Source of the DNA: JABDJL01 sp963664065
GTDB lineage: Bacteria > Pseudomonadota > Gammaproteobacteria > Xanthomonadales > SZUA-36
Direction: 5' to 3'
Length of the DNA stretch: 64,000 bases
Assembly: GCA_963664065.1 (NCBI GenBank)
Contig: OY760942.1
Span: 2,812,443 to 2,876,442, forward strand
Positions 8,408 to 17,771 of this stretch are shown here, piece after piece. The position numbers and the translations under genes are program-made. The notes beneath the pieces are model-generated. The model was not told the DNA's origin. It did no database searches and was given only the letters and a program-made list of their open reading frames with translations. Positions within the stretch are counted from its first letter, which is position 1; each line of letters opens with the position of its first letter.

Positions 8408-10801
8408 ATGAAGATTCTGCTGATCGCACAGGAGCCGCCCCTGGTTCCGACGGAAATCGTGACCGGCAATGCAGTGCGCAGCGAGCAACTTCGCGAAAGC
8501 CTCGAGGCGGGAGCTCATGAGGTAGCGCACGTGTACCAGGGTGAAGAGCGTCATGACATGGCCTTTTCAAACCGCGATTCGCTGCGCAGCCTGATCATCA
8601 GGATTCAACCCGATGTAATCGTGGTCAGCTATTGGGAATTGGTCAAACTGCTTCCTTTTGAACTTGAACAGCCGTTGGTGCTTGATTTCATAGCGCCCCG
8701 CCCGCTGGAACAACTATTCGAAGACCCGGGCGCACTGCACGGCGAACTGCGTCAACTTAGCCTGGTACTGCGCAAATGCGACCTGTTGCTTGTAGGCAAT
8801 GACCTGCAAAAACACCTGCTGATTATTCCTTTGATGGAAGCCGGCTTTGATATCCGAAAAAACCTGCCGGTAAAAATTGTTCCATTGGCAGGTCGAACCC
8901 AGGAACCGCCCCGCTCTCACCCGGCTCAGGACGGCTGGATCCTGGTATCGGGCGGCATTAGCTGGCCGTGGCGTAAGGGTATTCCTTACTGGCGGGCAAT
9001 TGCGAGATTTCATCGCACACTGTCGGATCGATCTGCACGGCTGGTACTTTTTGGGGGGCAATACCCGCTACACGATTCATTCGAAGACTCGGAACTGGAG
9101 TTCGAGAGTGAAGAGCTGTTGCCTTATAACCAGTTTTCCGAATTCCTCAGCCGTTCAGCACATATCGGACTGGAACTGGCTGAGCAGAATATTGAGCGGT
9201 CTTACAGCCAGTCTTTCCGCTCACTGGAATTCCTGCGCCATGGACTGCCGCTGATCTGCAATCATTACCTGCCCATTGCCACAATGGTGAGACACCACGA
9301 TGCGGGTTGGCTAATCGATAGCCCGGAAGAACTGCCAGCCTTACTTGAGAAAATTTATTCAAACCCTGCCGGCTGGCGAAACAAGTCCGAAAATGCGCTG
9401 AAACTGGTCAGGGAAGACATGAATCCGGAAATTGCAGCGAAGCCGTTGCTGGATTGGCTGAATTCTGCGCCGAAAGCTAGCCGGCTTCCCGAAGCTGAAG
9501 AAGTTGTCCAAGCTGAACTTGGCGTACCCGCAATTGGACAGCGTCTCAGAATTCAGCTCAGGCTGGCTGTTCGGGCAATCAGGGCACGAGTGTTCGGTGC
9601 AGGTGACCGGGATGGTATTGTCATTGTCACCCGCTCTGACCTGGTGCCTACCGACCACGGCGCAGCGGTCAAGATTGTTGAAACGGCGCGTGGGCTGGCC
9701 GGGCACCAACGCCGGGTTGCCATTGTCACGGACGAGCGGCACCGCTGGTGGGAAATTGTTGATGGCCGCCTGGCTGAACAAAAACTACCCGGCTGGTTAA
9801 GGCTGTTTGGCATGCCGGGCATAGTCAGCAAATTACTGCATTTTTCCAAGGACATCCCCGAAAGCAACTCCTTTCTTTATTTACCTTTAACCGACGGCAG
9901 CTTCTTCTGGCGCAGCCTCTTCGTTGCAAGAAAAATAAATGCCGGGATCATGCAGGCGGAATTCCCGGCCTATGCAAAGCCCTGTCTGAAAGCGCGAAAT
10001 GTGCTCGGCACCCAGGTGGTACTAGTCGAACACAACGTGGAATATTTACGCCTGAAGGCTCAACTGCCCGAATTGACGGGAGCCCAGTATCAGCGCTTTA
10101 AGTCCATTGAACTCGCCCTGTGCAACCGGGTAAATGCCGTGGTCTGTGTTTCTGACAACGACCGCCAAACCCTGGCCGAGGACGGTGTCGATCCTAAGCT
10201 TCTGCACACCATACCGCATGGCGTAAATCTTGAGTCCTATGCGGTTCTTGCTCGGGGAGATGCGCGCAGGAAGTTCGGCATACCGGATGACGCCACATTG
10301 CTGGTGTACCACGGTACATTTTCCTATCCGCCGAATATCGAAGCGCTGGCCGTTTTCGCCGATGAATTGCTGCCCAGGCTTGAGCGGCTAGGAAAAAAAT
10401 GCCATGTACTGGCGATCGGCCGCAGTCCGCCAGCCACCAGCCCTCATCACAGGGTTCACCTGACTGGCAGCGTTGAAAATATTGCCGAATGGCTCAAAAC
10501 CGCAGATATCGCAGTTGTTCCGCTTTTGGAAGGCGGTGGCACACGGATGAAGATTATTGATTATTTTGCCGCCAAACTGCCACTCATCAGTACCTCGAAA
10601 GGGATTGAAGGTATCCCAATTGAAAACGGCCTGGACGCATTGGTAATTGATGACTGGGATGAAATGGCGGCAGCCATTGTTTCGCTGTCTGAAGATCCCG
10701 AATCTGCTGAAAACCTGGCTGAGAATGGGCACATCCTCGCTAAAAAACTCGATTGGCATGTGATTGCGCGGCGCTACCTGGATTTATACCGTCAAATCTG
10801 A
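8408..10801 (+). CDS. Large two-domain glycosyltransferase
   Basis: A 797-residue protein starting at ATG 8408; an upstream in-frame start at 8366 lies inside mgtE and is disfavoured. It appears to hold two glycosyltransferase halves. Residues about 1-370 include LVSGGISWPWRKG and a GT-B-like C-terminal part; residues about 410-797 form a GT4-like unit with VLVEHNVEYLRL, VVCVSDNDRQTL, IPHGVNLESY and the nucleotide-binding region VPLLEGGGTRMKIIDYFAAKLP. Sugar donor and acceptor cannot be told. It is probably cytoplasmic and acts in surface polysaccharide or O-chain assembly, as does the larger enzyme at 17.8-22.5 kb. Confidence 0.83.
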   Translation: MKILLIAQEPPLVPTEIVTGNAVRSEQLRESLEAGAHEVAHVYQGEERHDMAFSNRDSLRSLIIRIQPDVIVVSYWELVKLLPFELEQPLVLDFIAPRPLEQLFEDPGALHGELRQLSLVLRKCDLLLVGNDLQKHLLIIPLMEAGFDIRKNLPVKIVPLAGRTQEPPRSHPAQDGWILVSGGISWPWRKGIPYWRAIARFHRTLSDRSARLVLFGGQYPLHDSFEDSELEFESEELLPYNQFSEFLSRSAHIGLELAEQNIERSYSQSFRSLEFLRHGLPLICNHYLPIATMVRHHDAGWLIDSPEELPALLEKIYSNPAGWRNKSENALKLVREDMNPEIAAKPLLDWLNSAPKASRLPEAEEVVQAELGVPAIGQRLRIQLRLAVRAIRARVFGAGDRDGIVIVTRSDLVPTDHGAAVKIVETARGLAGHQRRVAIVTDERHRWWEIVDGRLAEQKLPGWLRLFGMPGIVSKLLHFSKDIPESNSFLYLPLTDGSFFWRSLFVARKINAGIMQAEFPAYAKPCLKARNVLGTQVVLVEHNVEYLRLKAQLPELTGAQYQRFKSIELALCNRVNAVVCVSDNDRQTLAEDGVDPKLLHTIPHGVNLESYAVLARGDARRKFGIPDDATLLVYHGTFSYPPNIEALAVFADELLPRLERLGKKCHVLAIGRSPPATSPHHRVHLTGSVENIAEWLKTADIAVVPLLEGGGTRMKIIDYFAAKLPLISTSKGIEGIPIENGLDALVIDDWDEMAAAIVSLSEDPESAENLAENGHILAKKLDWHVIARRYLDLYRQI

Positions 10802-10835
10802 GTGTGTGTTCGCGACATGTCGGCGATAATAGAAA

Positions 10836-10875
10836 GGGGCCAGACACATTTCAGGATTTAGATGTATCCGACCCC
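10836..10875. repeat. REP-like imperfect palindrome
   Basis: GGGGCCAGACACAT (10836-10849) pairs with ATGTATCCGACCCC (10862-10875) with 11 of 14 positions complementary around a 12-base loop. It lies 34 bases after the glycosyltransferase stop. Hairpins with ends of the form GGGG-TC-GA-ACAT and ATGT-TC-GACCCC are commonly linked to REP/RAYT (IS200-like) elements, but no transposase is nearby. It may also slow transcription. Confidence 0.5.
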
Positions 10876-10930
10876 TATTGACTTGGTGAGTCTTCCTCCG
10901 GGTTCCGGTCGGAAGTTTTTACCTTAGCCT

Positions 10931-11146
10931 TCACCAGGACGTTAGGCGCCAGCCGCCAGCAGTAAAACCAGAGTTCCGGCTGTAGCGGCGTTCGCGGCGA
11001 ACACTCCGTGCCAGGCTCCTCACTTGATCAAATCGAGCGGCATTTGCGGCCGGCCGTGCTTCGATATTCGCGTCGGTCACTGTCTGATTATCAACGACAA
11101 TTTCCGGGCTGCTTATCTGGCTTTTATATTCAGTATTGTTTAACAT
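10931..11146 (-). CDS. Small hypothetical protein divergent from lysR
   Basis: A 71-residue frame opposite the LysR gene. The ATG at 11146 is preceded by an AAGGAG with good spacing (complement of CTCCTT at 11154-11159), the main reason to accept it. The protein is hydrophilic and the second half is Arg-rich (SLARSVRRERRYSRNS), with no recognised domain. Divergence from a LysR gene suggests it is the regulator's local target. The rest of the 10.80-11.26 kb gap contains only the REP-like hairpin and the intergenic promoter region. Confidence 0.5.
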   Translation of the reverse strand: MLNNTEYKSQISSPEIVVDNQTVTDANIEARPAANAARFDQVRSLARSVRRERRYSRNSGFTAGGWRLTSW

Positions 11147-11239
11147 GTCATTTACTCCTTATCTGGTCTATCTATATGTTTCATGGTTGTTTATACGCTT
11201 GGTTGGAGTAATATACTAACGGGATATTTTTTGTTTTAG

Positions 11240-11254
11240 TTAAGTTTTTCTTAA
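11240..11254. promoter_or_regulatory. Candidate LysR-type operator
   Basis: TTAAGTTTTTCTTAA is a 5-5-5 interrupted palindrome with the T-N11-A form bound by LysR-family regulators. It lies 11 bases before the lysR start in an AT-rich patch shared with the divergent small gene, so autorepression is plausible. Pattern only. Confidence 0.45.
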
Positions 11255-11264
11255 TGGTGTATCG

Positions 11265-12182
11265 ATGCGTCCACCCCTAAATGCTTTGCGTACCTTCGAG
11301 GCTGTAGCCAGCCGCCTGAGCTTTACTAAAGGCGCTGAGGCGCTGAACGTGAGCCCGGCCGCAGTCAGTTCACAGATTCGTTCCCTTGAAGACCGGCTCG
11401 GTCAGCCGCTATTCCATCGCCAGGGCAGGAACGTGACGCTTACCGAGGCCGGGCAGGCACTCCTTCCAGGCGTACAACGCGGGCTTACCGAGCTTAGCCA
11501 GGCGGTTCTTTCTCTGGAGGAAGACCGCGCAGGCGGTGTATTGAATGTCAGCATGGTGCCGTCGTTTGTACAAAAATGGCTGACACCCCGGCTGGCTGAT
11601 TTTTACCACACGCCGAGGGAATTTGATTTACGCATCAATGCCGACACAGCAGTGGTAAGTTTCACCGAGACAGGCTTTCACGCGGGAATCCGTTTTGGGC
11701 GGGGAGACTGGCCGGATCTCAAAGTCAGTAAACTCCTGGCTGAATGGACCTTGCCGGTATGCAGCCCCGGGCTACTGGAAAGCATTGGGCCCATTGTGTC
11801 CGCCGCCGATCTCACAAAGCATCATTTGCTGCAGGGCGAGGATGAGCTGTGGGAGAATTGGTTCAAAGCTTTGGGCGGCAGCGGCATGCACAGGCGGGGA
11901 CCAAGATTTGATGATTCGGTATCCATCGCAGTAGCCGCTGAACAAGGGCTCGGTATCGGCCTGGTGCGCTGGTCCCTGGTGGAATCGGAGCTCGCCTCCG
12001 GTCGACTCGTGCAGTGCTTTCCGCTTGCGGTAAAGAGTGACTTTGCCTACTACTTCGTGGCGCCACATCACTACTTCAATATGCCGAAAGTCGCTGAATT
12101 CCGCACCTGGTTAGAAGCTTGTGCGCGGGCGTTTCCAAAGCCGGAGACAAGGGGAGCCGCTGATCAACTCCTGCATGAATAG
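11265..12182 (+). CDS. LysR-family transcriptional regulator (GcvA-like)
   Basis: A 305-residue LysR regulator. The N-terminal winged helix-turn-helix reads LNALRTFEAVASRLSFTKGAEALNVSPAAVSSQIRSLE broken over residues 6-43, and RPPLNALRTFEA is typical of the GcvA/AmpR-like branch. The rest is a periplasmic-binding-like effector domain containing GLGIGLVRWSLVE. The effector and regulon are unknown. The divergent small gene and the palindrome just upstream are its likely targets. Confidence 0.9.
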   Translation: MRPPLNALRTFEAVASRLSFTKGAEALNVSPAAVSSQIRSLEDRLGQPLFHRQGRNVTLTEAGQALLPGVQRGLTELSQAVLSLEEDRAGGVLNVSMVPSFVQKWLTPRLADFYHTPREFDLRINADTAVVSFTETGFHAGIRFGRGDWPDLKVSKLLAEWTLPVCSPGLLESIGPIVSAADLTKHHLLQGEDELWENWFKALGGSGMHRRGPRFDDSVSIAVAAEQGLGIGLVRWSLVESELASGRLVQCFPLAVKSDFAYYFVAPHHYFNMPKVAEFRTWLEACARAFPKPETRGAADQLLHE

Positions 12183-12200
12183 AAGACAGATCCAAACCGG

Positions 12201-12872
12201 CTATGAAGGTTTTTCGGCCACCTTGTCGCGCAGGTAAACGGGCTGTGCCTGTTCGGCGGGTAGCGGCGTATTTTTCTCCAACCAGGCCCCGGCCAACGGG
12301 ATCATCGCCGCGGCGCAGGGCCAGGTATCGGCATGTACGCTTTCCAGGGATGCTGAAAATTCGGCAAGCTGTGCGTATCTCTCAAATCCAATACCAACTC
12401 CAGACCAACCGTCCGCATCCAGTTTGGTCACGACCTCCGGAGGACAAACCATTTCTTCGCTTACCGGCTGCATCAGGCCTTGCTTTCCCAGCTGAAAAGT
12501 ACCGCAATAGACCTCGCTCATTCTTGCATCGAGTGCAACGATGGCCGACTTGACACCCTTTCCCGCTGCAACCTGTGCAGTGCTGAGTAATGAAGATACC
12601 GGCACTACCGGAATATCCGCCCCCCAGGCCAATCCCTGGGTCACGCCGATACCGATCCTCAAGCTGGTGAAGCTGCCTGGTCCGCGGCCAAAAACCAGCG
12701 CATCGAGGTCTGACAGGGCTACTCCGCCTGCCGCCAGCAATTCACTGATCCACGGTAGCAAATGGTCCGCATGGCCCCTGGGCGCCAGCGCGGCGCGCTC
12801 ACGTACTTGTCCATCAATCGCCAGTGCGACCGAACAGGATTCAGTGGCGGTTTCAATGGCGAGTAATTTCAA
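12201..12872 (-). CDS. tsaB: TsaB, tRNA t6A37 synthesis protein
   Basis: A 223-residue ASKHA-fold protein starting MKLLAIETATESCSVAL, with VFGRGPGSFTSLRIGIG, both diagnostic of TsaB (YeaZ). TsaB forms a complex with TsaD and TsaE that adds threonylcarbamoyl to A37 of ANN-decoding tRNAs. Its ATG overlaps the stop of the upstream helicase gene by four bases, the same yoaA-tsaB neighbourhood seen in many gammaproteobacteria. Confidence 0.95.
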   Translation of the reverse strand: MKLLAIETATESCSVALAIDGQVRERAALAPRGHADHLLPWISELLAAGGVALSDLDALVFGRGPGSFTSLRIGIGVTQGLAWGADIPVVPVSSLLSTAQVAAGKGVKSAIVALDARMSEVYCGTFQLGKQGLMQPVSEEMVCPPEVVTKLDADGWSGVGIGFERYAQLAEFSASLESVHADTWPCAAAMIPLAGAWLEKNTPLPAEQAQPVYLRDKVAEKPS

Positions 12873-14863
12873 GCTTGCCTAGCCTCATAAAATTGCAGTA
12901 CTTCAATAAGGTCCCTGGTTTGCTTCATCGGTGGCAGGCTGTCCAGGAACGCTGCCCCATAAGCCCTGGTTTTCACCCTGGGATCGCATATTACCAACAC
13001 ACCACGGTCGTTGACGTCCCGAATCAACCGGCCGGCACCCTGTTTGAGGGCGATAACCGCCGCGGGCAGGTACAACTGCATAAAGGAATTACCACCTTCC
13101 TGGCGCAAAACTTCGCTTCGTGCTTGCATAACCGGGTCGTCCGGTGCGGCGAATGGCAACTTGTCAATGACAACCAGTGAAAGGGCGCCGCCAATCACAT
13201 CCACGCCTCCCCAAAAACTGGCGGTACCCAGCAATACACCATTACCCGATTCCCGAAATTGTTCCAGTAACAGGCTGCGGGGCGCTTCACCCTGCACAAA
13301 AAGTGGAAAATCGGCACGTTTGGCCAGCATTTCCGCTGTTTCGCGTAAAGCCCGGTGCGAGGTAAATAACAAAAATGCCCGGCCCCTGCTCGCTTCCAAT
13401 ACAGGTAAAACCTGTTCCAGGAGTAGAGTCAAAAACTGCGGATCACGGGGTTCAGGCAAGGATTCCGGTAACCACATCAGGGCGTTGTTCGGATAGTCAA
13501 AAGGGGATTCCAGCAGCGCACAGTCTGCATCCTCGAGTCCCATCTGGCGGGTGAAATGATCAAACGCGCCATTCACCGACAGGGTCGCTGATGTAAACAC
13601 CCAGCTCGCGTCCAATTGCTCCCTGAACGAGGTGAACATGGACGAAACATCCAGCGGCGTGATGTGCAGGCCGAAACCCCTGCCGCGCCGTTCAAACCAG
13701 CGTACCTCCCCCGCTGAAGAAGACGAATCCAGGCGATCCATCAGCACCTGGAGTTCCGAACGTCGTGCAATGCAGGCATCCATGCCACGACTGCTTCCAT
13801 TCAGGGCTTCCAATGCTGGGGCGAGGTCAGCAATGGCCTGGTCGAGAGCCTGGAGGCCTTCCCGGATTTCCGACCGTTCCATCATTTGTTGCCATGAGCC
13901 GCGATCCGGCAGGTGTTCCGCTACACGAGCCTGCAACTCCTTCAGAGCCTGTTGGCAATTCTGAACCGCCTCCCGGACAGTAGCCAGGCCACCTGAAACT
14001 TTACCGGCTTCAGCAAGCACGTCCCGGCACAGCTCATTCACCTGTCGCGCTGACAAGGAGGAACTGAAAAATTGGGATGCAATCTCGGGCGCCTGGTGTG
14101 CCTCGTCAACGATAAATACCGACGCTCCTGGCAATACTTCACCGAAACCACTTTGCTTGATTGCCAAATCGGCGAATAACAGGTGATGATTGACCACCAC
14201 CACGTCGGCATCCCGCGCTTTGTTACGGGCCTTGGCCACGAAACAATCCTCGAACTTCGGACAGGCAGCGCCAAGGCAGTTCTCAGTTGTTGATGTCACA
14301 AATGGCCATAAGCCACTGTCGTCACTGATAAGCGGTGATATGGAGAGATCGCCGTCGTCTGTTTGGCCCGACCAGCCATGCACGGCTTCGAGCTCTCTTA
14401 CCGCAGATTTTGACGGCAATTCACCTGATTCGCGGGCTCGGTCCATTCGATAGAGGCACAGGTAGTTGGTCCGGCCTTTCAAAAGGGCCGACTTTAAACC
14501 GCCGCCGATGGCGGCTGCCACCACTGGCAAATCGCGAAAATAAAGCTGGTCCTGTAAGTTCTTGGTGCCGGTAGAAATGATGGTTCTTTGACCGGATAAC
14601 ACAACGGGCACGAGGTAGGAAAATGTTTTACCGAGGCCGGTACCGGCCTCGGCAACCAGCATACCCTGCCGTGCGATGCTCTCCTCAATGGCCTGGGCCA
14701 GTTCAAGCTGCTCTTCACGGGGCGCAAACCCGGGCAGGTGTTCTGCCAGCAGCCCTTCGCCACCCAACACTTCGCGCGCGGTATGGTCCGCGGTCTTGCC
14801 CGCGGTTTGGCCCCCGGTTTGCTTGTTGGTGTTCAGAACCCCGCGGGCCGGGTGTTCATGCAC
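12869..14863 (-). CDS. yoaA: ATP-dependent DNA helicase, YoaA/DinG family
   Basis: An XPD-like superfamily 2 helicase of about 660 residues. Walker A is in AEAGTGLGKTFSYLVP, the DEAH box in FIVDEAHQAPE, and the iron-sulphur cysteines lie in YLCLYRMDR and CLGAACPKFEDC. The C-terminal helicase half includes LGTASFWGGVDVIGGAL and QGAGRLIRD. YoaA relatives act in replication repair. The start is uncertain: the frame is open to 14953, but that would overlap the upstream lipoprotein gene greatly; GTG 14863 or GTG 14770 fit better, the second just before the conserved region. Confidence 0.9.
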   Translation of the reverse strand: MHEHPARGVLNTNKQTGGQTAGKTADHTAREVLGGEGLLAEHLPGFAPREEQLELAQAIEESIARQGMLVAEAGTGLGKTFSYLVPVVLSGQRTIISTGTKNLQDQLYFRDLPVVAAAIGGGLKSALLKGRTNYLCLYRMDRARESGELPSKSAVRELEAVHGWSGQTDDGDLSISPLISDDSGLWPFVTSTTENCLGAACPKFEDCFVAKARNKARDADVVVVNHHLLFADLAIKQSGFGEVLPGASVFIVDEAHQAPEIASQFFSSSLSARQVNELCRDVLAEAGKVSGGLATVREAVQNCQQALKELQARVAEHLPDRGSWQQMMERSEIREGLQALDQAIADLAPALEALNGSSRGMDACIARRSELQVLMDRLDSSSSAGEVRWFERRGRGFGLHITPLDVSSMFTSFREQLDASWVFTSATLSVNGAFDHFTRQMGLEDADCALLESPFDYPNNALMWLPESLPEPRDPQFLTLLLEQVLPVLEASRGRAFLLFTSHRALRETAEMLAKRADFPLFVQGEAPRSLLLEQFRESGNGVLLGTASFWGGVDVIGGALSLVVIDKLPFAAPDDPVMQARSEVLRQEGGNSFMQLYLPAAVIALKQGAGRLIRDVNDRGVLVICDPRVKTRAYGAAFLDSLPPMKQTRDLIEVLQFYEARQA

Positions 14864-15333
14864 TGACCCGCCCGTTGCTCCGCTTCCAGCGCGCCGTTCT
14901 GATCGTTGAGGTGTGCACGTGCAACGCCGATCGTGCGCCAGTTTCTTGCACAAATCTCGCCGACTCTTGGTCCTGTATCGTATGATCTGACTGCAAAATT
15001 TAGGGCTTGCTCATAATCACCTTTCTGCAGCTGAATCTCGGCCATCTGCTGCATAATTTCCGGGTCACGAGGCTGGATTCTCAAAGCCCTTTCGAGGAAT
15101 ACCGCCGCCTGGTCCAGATCGCCTGCATGTTCCGCCCTGCGGGCGTCTTGTGTAAATTGAACCACGGCAGGATTCCGCAGGGGATATACCTGGACGCCGG
15201 CGCTGTCCTGACGGGCCGGCGTTCGAACACGCGTATCAATCTCACGATCTTCCACCGGTGCCGGCGCACCCCCGGCACAAGCATTCAGTAAAAGGGCCAG
15301 CAGGCTGGCAACCATTAACCTAATTACGTTCAA
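14833..15333 (-). CDS. TPR-repeat outer-membrane lipoprotein
   Basis: About 166 residues. A TTG at 15333, preceded by GGAG with 9-base spacing, gives a short signal peptide ending in a lipobox LLNAC, so the mature protein is probably lipid-anchored at that Cys. The rest holds two to three TPR-like helices (AEHAGDLDQAAVFLERALRIQPRDP and following). It overlaps the mrcB stop by 14 bases and the yoaA-like gene at its other end, so it is coupled to PBP1b and may assist peptidoglycan synthesis; that role is inference. Confidence 0.8.
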   Translation of the reverse strand: MNVIRLMVASLLALLLNACAGGAPAPVEDREIDTRVRTPARQDSAGVQVYPLRNPAVVQFTQDARRAEHAGDLDQAAVFLERALRIQPRDPEIMQQMAEIQLQKGDYEQALNFAVRSYDTGPRVGEICARNWRTIGVARAHLNDQNGALEAEQRAGQCMNTRPAGF

Positions 15334-17662
15334 ACCATTTTCTCCAGATTGATTTTCGGTCATCACGATCCAGCCGCGCCAGGCAGGGGGTCACGGACCG
15401 GGGTTCCGTACCTTCGATAAACGGCAATTGTTCAGCACCGTCACAAGATTCATCGCTCAGTGCATTAAGCGTTGGGTCGACCCATGTCCAATAAGCCCCT
15501 TCCGGCATATCCAGGTCTACAGATTTCAACGGCAAAACCCTGAACAGGCGGGCCCAAAGCTGCATCGCTGCATTGCCACCGGTCACTCCGGCCGGGGTAT
15601 TATCATCCTGACCCACCCAGGTAACTGCAAGCCGGTCACGAGTATATCCGACAAACCAACTGTCTCTTCGTTCGTTAGTGGTACCGGTTTTACCGGCTAT
15701 GACGGCATCACTTCCCAGCAGTGCGGGCAAGGCCCTCGCAGTACCCTTTTCTACCACCTGAGTCAGGGCATAGTTGAGTATTGCCACCGCATCCCGGCGT
15801 GGTTGGGGCATCAGCCTGAGGGGGTACCGGTTCAGCGTCTCACCTTCGGCGGTCTGGACCGCCGTGACCGCCCTGAGCCGGACGGTATAGCCTCCAGCGG
15901 CAATTGACTGATAGATTTGCGCCACCTCGATAGGGGTAAGCTCTACTGCGCCCAGCAGCGTTGATGGCACGGGGTCCACCGGTGCATTGATGCCCAGTTG
16001 CTCCAGCCGTGCAATCAACTGGTGCACACCGATGTTCATTCCGAGGCGCACGGTAGCCTGGTTGTAGGACCGGGTAAGTGCCTCAAGCAGGCTCAGCTCA
16101 CCATGGGAAGTACCATCATAATTGGCCGGTGACCAGATACTGCCGTCAGGCTGCTTCAATGTGATGGGTTCATCCATGATACGGGTCAAAAGGTTGTAGT
16201 CGGCATCGTGTTCAAGCGCCAGCAGGTAAACCAGCGGTTTGATCACTGAACCGATCTGGCGGCGGGCATTCAAAGCCCGGTTAAAACCATCGCGTCCCGG
16301 GCTGCGGTCGCCTACCACCGCCCGGACTTCGCCGCTGGCCACGTCCGCCAGCACCATTGCACTCTGCAAATCAGCAGGTAATCCACGGTCTGCCAGGGAT
16401 TTCATTCCGGAAACCACTGCTCTTTCTGCCGCTTCCTGCTCAAAAGGGGCAAGCGTGGTAAAAATCCGCAGACCCTCGTTTCTCAGATCTTCTTCCCGGT
16501 AATCACTGCGCAATTGTCTTCGTACCAGTTCAACAAACGCCGGATATCTGCTCCGGCCGGTTCGGGGTTTCTGGCTGACCTCCAGAGGCTTCGATTTGGC
16601 AGAATCTGATTCACGTTTGCTGATGAGGCCGGTTAGCGTGAATATATCCAATACCTGGTTTCGCCTGGCCAGCGCCCGGTCCGGGTTACGCCTTGGGTTG
16701 TAAAGGGAAGCGCCACGAACCAGCCCAACCAGCAACGCTATTTGTCCTGTCCCCAGCTGATCCAGTGATCCCCCAAAATAAAATTCACTGGCCCGGCTAA
16801 AACCATGGATGCCATGACTGCCCTGCTGACCCAGGTGTACTTCGTTTAGATAGGCTTCCAGGATTTCTGCTTTTTCATAGTGCAATTCAAGCAGCAAGGA
16901 CATAAAGGCTTCATTGATTTTTCGTGGCAGCGTGCGTTCATTGCTGAGGTAATAATTTTTGACCAGTTGCTGGGTTAGAGTACTGCTGCCCTGCACCGCC
17001 TTGCCGGCCCTGATGTTGGCCATCAAGGCACGAAATATTCCACGCAGGTGGATACCGGGATGATTTTTAAAATTCCGGTCCTCAACCGCCTGCAATCCGG
17101 TCAACAGGAGTTCGGGAACGTCTTCTATTGATACCAGCGTGCGGTCTTCATCGTGCAACGGGAAAATGGAAGCAATCTCTGCCGGGTCAAGGCGCACAAG
17201 ATCAAGCGCACCGGACTCATCGGACAGGGACCGGACCACACCATTGGACAGATTTGCCCTGAACCGCAACCCGGCCTGAATGCCGTCATCAAACCGGAAA
17301 GATCGCCGGTAAACCTGGTATTGCCCGCCGGAAGAGGAAAAGGTACCAGGATCAGAAGCACTGTCGCTATACAGGTAACCGGCTACCATGAGTTCTGATT
17401 CAAATGCCTGCGCAGACATTTGAAGACCCGGATACAGGCTTAGAGGCCGGGCAAAAACCCGGCTGGGCAGATCCCATTTGCGACACTCGAACTCACTGGT
17501 AACAACATGATTGAGCCAGATAATCCAGGGCAGCAGCGTTCCGACCATAAGGCCGGCCAATAACATCAGCAGTCGAAAAACCCGAGAAGCAGTTCGCCGT
17601 CGGGGCCTCCGGCGAAGCGCCTTTTTCTTAACTCTTGTGGACTTTTTTCTTTTTGGACTCAT
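15320..17662 (-). CDS. mrcB: Bifunctional penicillin-binding protein 1B
   Basis: A 780-residue class A PBP. The N-terminus is strongly basic, followed by a membrane anchor (about residues 27-50). A UvrB-like/UB2H region precedes the glycosyltransferase domain with catalytic Glu near 193 in VEDRNFKNHPGIHLRG and GSSTLTQQLVKNYYL. The transpeptidase has SVIK (Ser about 475), SYNQ and GKTGTT (about 659). It polymerises and crosslinks septal and side-wall peptidoglycan from the periplasmic face. The order of domains and the UB2H-like segment favour PBP1b over PBP1a. Confidence 0.94.
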   Translation of the reverse strand: MSPKRKKSTRVKKKALRRRPRRRTASRVFRLLMLLAGLMVGTLLPWIIWLNHVVTSEFECRKWDLPSRVFARPLSLYPGLQMSAQAFESELMVAGYLYSDSASDPGTFSSSGGQYQVYRRSFRFDDGIQAGLRFRANLSNGVVRSLSDESGALDLVRLDPAEIASIFPLHDEDRTLVSIEDVPELLLTGLQAVEDRNFKNHPGIHLRGIFRALMANIRAGKAVQGSSTLTQQLVKNYYLSNERTLPRKINEAFMSLLLELHYEKAEILEAYLNEVHLGQQGSHGIHGFSRASEFYFGGSLDQLGTGQIALLVGLVRGASLYNPRRNPDRALARRNQVLDIFTLTGLISKRESDSAKSKPLEVSQKPRTGRSRYPAFVELVRRQLRSDYREEDLRNEGLRIFTTLAPFEQEAAERAVVSGMKSLADRGLPADLQSAMVLADVASGEVRAVVGDRSPGRDGFNRALNARRQIGSVIKPLVYLLALEHDADYNLLTRIMDEPITLKQPDGSIWSPANYDGTSHGELSLLEALTRSYNQATVRLGMNIGVHQLIARLEQLGINAPVDPVPSTLLGAVELTPIEVAQIYQSIAAGGYTVRLRAVTAVQTAEGETLNRYPLRLMPQPRRDAVAILNYALTQVVEKGTARALPALLGSDAVIAGKTGTTNERRDSWFVGYTRDRLAVTWVGQDDNTPAGVTGGNAAMQLWARLFRVLPLKSVDLDMPEGAYWTWVDPTLNALSDESCDGAEQLPFIEGTEPRSVTPCLARLDRDDRKSIWRKWFERN

Positions 17663-17771
17663 GTTCTGTATTCAATCCGGCTGACAAAGCTGGATGACAT
17701 CAACCTGCCCTTTGACCATAATGATCGACCCAATTGATTGCGTGAGCCATAAGGCTGCCAGAATACAAGCC

